This document shows positions 32,235 through 35,805 of a stretch of DNA of 35,805 nucleotides, one piece after another. The notes below the pieces were generated by a model. It did no database searches. It saw only the letters and a list, made by a program, of their open reading frames with translations, and had not been told where the DNA came from. The position numbers and the translations under genes are program-made. Within the stretch, counting starts at the first letter, position 1; the number at the start of each line of letters is the position of its first letter. Source of the stretch: an uncultured Veillonellaceae bacterium (GTDB taxonomy: Bacteria > Bacillota > Negativicutes > Veillonellales > Megasphaeraceae); contig UREG01000009.1 in the NCBI GenBank assembly GCA_900546795.1, forward strand, positions 1 through 35,805, read 5' to 3'.

Positions 32235-32369
32235 AGGAGATCCTTTCTTTTATAAAAACGCGGTTACTACTATTATTATAATAGATAGCGTCCGGTTTTC
32301 CAGAGAGAAGGATAAGAAAAAAGAAAAGATATATAATAATTTTATTTATTCCCTATAAAAAATGTATGC

Positions 32370-32375
32370 TATAAT
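32370..32375 (+). promoter_or_regulatory. Candidate -10 of the cobT pair
   Basis: TATAAT 44 bases before the start codon, with no clear -35. The 184-base spacer to the PHP gene does not show a cobalamin riboswitch core as far as I can see. Confidence 0.4.
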
Positions 32376-32418
32376 ACAAAGAAGTTAGAGATAATACAGA
32401 ATCAAGGGAGGTACATAC

Positions 32419-33465
32419 ATGGAAATATTGCAGAAGACACTGGCAGCAATTCCCGGACTTGACGAACGGGCGATGGATTATGCCAGAGCGCATTGGAACA
32501 GCATACAGGCGGGGCAGTTAGGGGAATTGGCTGAACTGGTCGTTCAGGCGGCGGGGATATCCGGAAAGACTGTCCCGGATATTCGGAAAAAATGCATGAT
32601 TCTGGCGGCAGCCGATCATGGAGTTGCCCGGCAGGGGGTCAGCGCCTATCCGATTGAAACGACGATTCACATGACGAAAAACTATCTGATCCCGAAAGGG
32701 GCCGGCGCCAATGCGCTGGCAAATTACTGCCATGCGGATATGGTCGTTGTCGATGTGGGCATTGCCGCCGATATGTCTGGTACGCCCGGTCTGATTGACC
32801 GCAAAATCGCATGGGGAACCAAAGATTTTACGGTTGAGCCGGCGATGACGAAAGAGCAGGCCGTGCAGGCGATTGAAACGGGGATCGAGATCGTTGAAGA
32901 GCAGATAAAAAAGGGATACCGCGTCTTTAGCGTAGGAGAAATGGGGATTGGAAATACTACATCCGCCGCGGCGATGGTCTGTGTATTCTGCGGATTATCA
33001 GCGGAAGAGGCTACGGGTCGAGGCACTAATATTTCCGATCAGCGGCTGATAAAAAAGGTCGATATCGTACGAAAAGCAGTGGCGCTCCATCAGCCGGATA
33101 AAGAAGACGGCTTGGCGGTGATCGCTGCGCTGGGCGGATTTGAGCTGGCAGCGCTGACCGGCGTGATGCTGGGCGCTGCGGCAAATCATAGCCTGGTTAT
33201 TATCGATGGATTTAACGCAACGGCGGCGGCGCTGGGCGCGCGGGCGCTGTGCAAAGATGTGACCGGCTATATTATGGCCAGCCATTTATCGGCAGAAAAG
33301 GCACATCAGCGGGCACTCAAAGAATTGGGGCTTCATTCGTATATCGATTTAGGATTTCGATTGGGCGAGGCTTCCGGCGCTTCTATCCAGATGAAAATGC
33401 TGGACTGCGCAATACAAATATATCAGGATACACATCCAGTGGGAGGAACGGAGAATGATAAATGA
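32419..33465 (+). CDS. cobT: Nicotinate-nucleotide:base phosphoribosyltransferase, CobT family, first subunit
   Basis: A 348-residue CobT paralog that makes the alpha-ribazole phosphate-type lower ligand nucleotide of cobamides. Family motifs: AAADHGVARQGVSAYP, the GVSAYP loop for NaMN and base; GEMGIGNTTSAAAMV; GTNISD; GGFELAALTGVMLGAA; and LGEASGA near residue 320 with the catalytic Glu. AAGGGAGG precedes the ATG. It overlaps a second cobT-like gene by 11 bases. Paired CobT homologs are known as ArsA and ArsB in Sporomusa ovata, a heteromer that activates phenolic lower ligands; this pair may do the same. No other cobamide genes are in the window. Confidence 0.88.
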   Translation: MEILQKTLAAIPGLDERAMDYARAHWNSIQAGQLGELAELVVQAAGISGKTVPDIRKKCMILAAADHGVARQGVSAYPIETTIHMTKNYLIPKGAGANALANYCHADMVVVDVGIAADMSGTPGLIDRKIAWGTKDFTVEPAMTKEQAVQAIETGIEIVEEQIKKGYRVFSVGEMGIGNTTSAAAMVCVFCGLSAEEATGRGTNISDQRLIKKVDIVRKAVALHQPDKEDGLAVIAALGGFELAALTGVMLGAAANHSLVIIDGFNATAAALGARALCKDVTGYIMASHLSAEKAHQRALKELGLHSYIDLGFRLGEASGASIQMKMLDCAIQIYQDTHPVGGTENDK

Positions 33466-34528
33466 AACATTACAGACACTGATCGATCGCGTAGCCGTTT
33501 TGGATACGACGGCGATGGCGGCGTGCCGGACTCGGATCGATAACTTGACGAAACCTTTGGGGAGTCTGCATATGCTTGAATTTATGGCAGAGCGGCTGGC
33601 AGGGATACAGGGAAATGAAAAACCGGGAGAATTGAAAAAAGCCGTCGTTATTTTTGCGGCGGATCATGCGGTAAACGGCGGAGAAAATTATACGCAGGGC
33701 AAAGAAAGTCTGGAAAAAGCGAAGCGGATCGCAGCGGGCAAGGCTCCGGTTAATGCCGCGGCGCACCAGGTAAAGGCCGGCGTACTCTTGGTAGATATGG
33801 GCCTGCAGCAGCCGCTGGAAGAAACCACCGGCGTGATTTCTCATAAAGTGATGAAAGGGAGCCGTTTCTTTGGAAAAGAAGACGCGATGAACAGCCGGGA
33901 GACGATGGACTCCATTCTTTTTGGCGCGCGGTTAGCTCAGCAATTGGCGGAGGAAGGCTATCAGGCCGTTGGCTTGGGAAATGTGGGCGAACGGGCGATT
34001 TTATCGGCGCTGGCGATTACTGCTGCATTTTTTCGGGATAAATTGCAGGAGATGCCGGCACAGATAGAAGGAAAAGAAAAAATAGAGCAGCTGGCGAAAC
34101 TGTTTGCTTCCCGCAGTTGGAACCGCAAAGATCCGCTGGGATTGCTGCAGATTGCCGGAGCGCCGGATATTGCCGCTATGACCGGATTTGTTTTAGGTGC
34201 TGCCGCGCACCGGATGGTGATCGTTTTTGATAACGCCGTAACGGGAGCGGCTGTACTGATTGCCCGTACGCTGTGCCACCGTATCGATTCGTATGTATAC
34301 CCGTCGGTAGCGTACAATGAGCCGGTTCATCAGATGCAAATGAATCGTATGGGGCTGAAACCATATTTGTATTATGACATGGACGCAGAGGAAGGATTGG
34401 GATCGGCGCTTGGCCTGTCTTTGCTCGATGCGGCGGTTCATATGCTCAATGATATGAAGACGTTTGGCGAAGCGGCGGTAGCCGTAGCGGAAGATGGCCC
34501 GGGAAAAGAACGGCAGACCGGAATTTAA
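33455..34528 (+). CDS. cobT: CobT-family phosphoribosyltransferase, second subunit (ArsAB-like pair)
   Basis: A 357-residue CobT homolog diverged from the gene before it. It keeps TKPLGSLHMLEFMAERLAGI, the typical CobT N-terminus, FAADHAVNGGENY, GLGNVGERAILSALAITAAF where true CobT has GEMGIGNTT, and DIAAMTGFVLGAAAH. Near the end, AEEGLGSALGLSLLDAA replaces the usual LGEGTGA block but retains a Glu in the equivalent position by my alignment. Loss of the GVSxYP and GNTT signatures suggests the two subunits divide substrate binding and catalysis. GGGAGGAACGGAG precedes the overlapping ATG, so expression is coupled. A partner role in a heteromer is an inference from the ArsAB precedent. Confidence 0.82.
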   Translation: MINETLQTLIDRVAVLDTTAMAACRTRIDNLTKPLGSLHMLEFMAERLAGIQGNEKPGELKKAVVIFAADHAVNGGENYTQGKESLEKAKRIAAGKAPVNAAAHQVKAGVLLVDMGLQQPLEETTGVISHKVMKGSRFFGKEDAMNSRETMDSILFGARLAQQLAEEGYQAVGLGNVGERAILSALAITAAFFRDKLQEMPAQIEGKEKIEQLAKLFASRSWNRKDPLGLLQIAGAPDIAAMTGFVLGAAAHRMVIVFDNAVTGAAVLIARTLCHRIDSYVYPSVAYNEPVHQMQMNRMGLKPYLYYDMDAEEGLGSALGLSLLDAAVHMLNDMKTFGEAAVAVAEDGPGKERQTGI

Positions 34529-34578
34529 CGTAATTTGACAAAGAATAGTAATAAAATAAAAAAACTTTAAAAAAAGTG

Positions 34579-34607
34579 TTGACATCTCTTTGTCAGGTTG
34601 ATATAAT
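34579..34607 (+). promoter_or_regulatory. Consensus promoter of the tRNA operon
   Basis: TTGACA (34579-34584), 17-base spacer, TATAAT (34602-34607): a perfect vegetative promoter, as expected for stable RNA. Start of transcription should be near 34613-34615. Confidence 0.9.
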
Positions 34608-34663
34608 ATCCAACGTACCAAGCAGTTGCGGCAACGACGCAAAACGAAACGGTACGTTGGATA
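34607..34663 (+). repeat. 13-bp perfect inverted repeat between promoter and first tRNA
   Basis: TATCCAACGTACC (34607-34619) and GGTACGTTGGATA (34651-34663) are exact complements around a 31-base loop, with a smaller nested hairpin GTTG-CGG-CAAC (34625-34635). The right arm ends one base before the first tRNA. The left arm starts at the last base of the -10 box and so extends upstream of the likely +1. Confidence 0.85.
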
Positions 34664-34664
34664 C

Positions 34665-34739
34665 GCGGAAGTAGCTCAGTGGTAGAGCATCGCCTTGCCA
34701 AGGCGAGGGTCGCGAGTTCGAATCTCGTCTTCCGCTCCA
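34665..34739 (+). tRNA. tRNA-Gly (GCC)
   Basis: Seven-base acceptor stem GCGGAAG/CTTCCGC, AGCTC...GAGC D arm, anticodon loop TTGCCAA, T loop GTTCGAATC, and encoded TCCA end. First tRNA of the operon. Confidence 0.95.
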
Positions 34740-34765
34740 TTTTTTTCTCGTAAGTAGAGACATAT

Positions 34766-34841
34766 TCCTCGATAGCTCAGTCGGTAGAGCAATCGGCTGT
34801 TAACCGATCGGTCGTAGGTTCGAGTCCTACTCGGGGAGCCA
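34766..34841 (+). tRNA. tRNA-Asn (GTT)
   Basis: Acceptor stem TCCTCGA/TCGGGGA with one T-G pair, anticodon loop CTGTTAA, T loop GTTCGAGTC, encoded GCCA end. 26 bases after tRNA-Gly. Confidence 0.95.
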
Positions 34842-34845
34842 ATGT

Positions 34846-34920
34846 GGCCCGTTGGTCAAGCGGTTAAGACACCGCCCTTTCACGGCGATAACGGGGGTTC
34901 GATTCCCCCACGGGTCACCA
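34846..34920 (+). tRNA. tRNA-Glu (TTC)
   Basis: Acceptor stem GGCCCGT/ACGGGTC, anticodon loop CTTTCAC (TTC), T loop GTTCGATTC, encoded ACCA end. Only 4 bases after tRNA-Asn. Confidence 0.95.
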
Positions 34921-34923
34921 CAT

Positions 34924-34999
<76 letters not shown>

Positions 35000-35002
35000 T
35001 GT

Positions 35003-35031
35003 AAGGAACAGCTATGCTGTTCCTTTTTTTA
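35003..35031 (+). terminator. Intrinsic terminator of the tRNA operon
   Basis: AAGGAACAGC (35003-35012), TAT loop, GCTGTTCCTT (35016-35025), then T6. It begins four bases after tRNA-Val. Confidence 0.9.
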
Positions 35032-35058
35032 TTATCAGGATTTCTGGGAGAAAATAAA

Positions 35059-35679
35059 ATGAAACAGCAGCTGCGTGTGATTCGTAATTTTTTTGTATCC
35101 TTGGAATATTTGATTGTAGGAGCGGCAAACCTGTATATGCGTCATCGGTATCTATGGCGGCGGACAGCGGTGCTGCTCGCTAAATATGGGTATTTTATAT
35201 ATGTTATATATGGAGTCGTACTGTGGTTTGCCGGAAAAGGCGGAATACAGCAGAAAAAACGGCGGTTTGCAGCGCTGCAGACACTGTGCTCCGTTTTATT
35301 GGGATCGGCAGCCTCGTTTGCTGTCGGCAAAGTGTGGAAACGCATGCGCCCGTTCCAGAGATATCCGGAACAGATACAGGATTTAATTGCTCATAAAGCC
35401 AATGCTTCTTTTCCCAGCAATCATATGATGAACAGCTGGATTATAGCTAGGACGATGGCGGCAAATCAGATTAGTGGAAGCGCGATGCTGACGGTGTGGA
35501 GTATCCTGGTAGGGCTCAGCCGGATTGCTGTGGGCGTGCATTATCCGTCGGATCTGGCGGGCGGCATGCTTTTGGCGGAATGGAGCCGCAGAATGACGGC
35601 AAAGAACCGGCTGCTGGGCGTAAGTATTGCGTTTGGAATACAGCAGTATGAAAAATTAGAAAAAATTTTAAAAAAGTAA
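35059..35679 (+). CDS. PAP2-family membrane phosphatase
   Basis: A 206-residue protein of the PAP2 superfamily (undecaprenyl-diphosphatase BcrC/phosphatidate phosphatase type). The three catalytic motifs are visible: KVWKRMRPF (motif C1, Lys-x6-Arg-Pro style), FPSNHMMNS (C2; Asn replaces the usual Gly of PSGH) and SRIAVGVHYPSDL (C3). Hydrophobic segments surround them, so the active site should face outside the inner membrane. The ATG at 35059 follows GGGAG; the open frame begins at 35014 within the tRNA operon terminator, so the longer start is unlikely. It may recycle the lipid carrier for cell-wall or glycan synthesis; exact substrate unknown. Confidence 0.82.
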   Translation: MKQQLRVIRNFFVSLEYLIVGAANLYMRHRYLWRRTAVLLAKYGYFIYVIYGVVLWFAGKGGIQQKKRRFAALQTLCSVLLGSAASFAVGKVWKRMRPFQRYPEQIQDLIAHKANASFPSNHMMNSWIIARTMAANQISGSAMLTVWSILVGLSRIAVGVHYPSDLAGGMLLAEWSRRMTAKNRLLGVSIAFGIQQYEKLEKILKK

Positions 35680-35689
35680 GAAAAAAGAC

Positions 35690-35742
35690 TTGTCAAAGGA
35701 AAAAACTTCTGGTATAATTTCTACTTGTCTGAGGGACTCAGA
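35690..35742 (+). promoter_or_regulatory. Promoter and leader hairpin of tRNA-Asp
   Basis: TTGTCA (35690-35695), 17-base spacer, TATAAT (35713-35718). A short hairpin TCTGAG-GGA-CTCAGA (35728-35742) follows in the leader, 11 bases before the tRNA. Confidence 0.82.
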
Positions 35743-35753
35743 TAAATGAGCAC

Positions 35754-35805
35754 GGCCCCGTGGTGTAGCGGTCTAACATGTCGCCCTGTCACGGCGAAGA
35801 TCGTC
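35754..35805 (+). tRNA. tRNA-Asp (GTC), truncated by the window end
   Basis: GGCCCCGT acceptor start, D arm with GTGTAGCGGTCTAACA, anticodon loop CTGTCAC (GTC) and the variable region up to the window end. The T arm and 3' acceptor strand are outside the window. Confidence 0.88.

Noticed and set aside
32235..32418. Cobalamin riboswitch upstream of the cobT pair
   Set aside because: The short AT-rich spacer does not show the B12-box or conserved core motifs.
34607..34663. T-box riboswitch or attenuator before the tRNAs
   Set aside because: No specifier loop or T-box sequence; the structure abuts tRNA genes rather than a synthetase or biosynthetic gene.

Overview
The window reads as a chromosomal segment of an anaerobic, diderm Firmicute of the Negativicutes type (Veillonella/Megasphaera/Dialister-like). 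This is inferred from the gene mix: an [FeFe]-hydrogenase maturase (HydE), two tandem CobT paralogs resembling the ArsAB pair of Sporomusa, CstA, AzlC/AzlD, a YjiH/YjiG pair, a DUF6485-like cysteine-rich protein and Firmicute-style strong ribosome binding sites. I cannot name the species.

Layout. (1) About 1-5820: a visibly AT-rich plus-strand surface-sugar operon with the end of an unknown gene, a small or broken ORF, a three-part protein ending in a methyltransferase fold, a thiamine-diphosphate enzyme, NeuB and NeuC (sialic or related nonulosonic acid synthesis), closed by a strong terminator. (2) 5951-6545: decayed IS256-family transposase on the minus strand. (3) 6712-9691: a second glycan operon (acyltransferase, UDP-galactopyranose mutase, DUF4422 glycosyltransferase) ending in a 40-codon remnant of an rmlB-type dTDP-glucose 4,6-dehydratase and a terminator. 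(4) 9954-11593: a self-contained two-gene cassette with its own promoter and terminator, made of an unrecognised 276-residue protein and a small papain/C39-like cysteine peptidase candidate. This is the least explained part of the window. (5) 11676-17600: an enolase-superfamily racemase/o-succinylbenzoate synthase, convergent with a minus-strand operon (M20D amidohydrolase, YjiH, YjiG, frameshifted M20 carboxypeptidase) and a divergent LysR regulator with a T-N11-A operator. (6) 17914-20497: amino-acid handling pair (class III aminotransferase and YkvI-like transporter). (7) 20668-23587: azlC-azlD-azlC export operon divergent from a LysR gene. (8) 23689-28413: HydE, an EF-G-like GTPase and a K+ channel. 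(9) 28484-34528: DUF6485 protein, CstA, hotdog thioesterase, PHP phosphatase and the CobT pair. (10) 34579-35805: a tRNA operon (Gly-Asn-Glu-Val) behind a consensus promoter and a large inverted repeat, a PAP2 phosphatase, then the start of a tRNA-Asp with its own promoter.

Together, the left third is a horizontally assembled surface-glycan island with debris (transposase, rmlB stub), and the right two thirds are core anaerobic metabolism dominated by amino-acid, peptide and N-acyl-amino-acid uptake, hydrolysis, racemisation and export, plus cobamide lower-ligand activation. Almost every transcription unit has a visible intrinsic terminator. No CRISPR array, rRNA or intact mobile element was seen.
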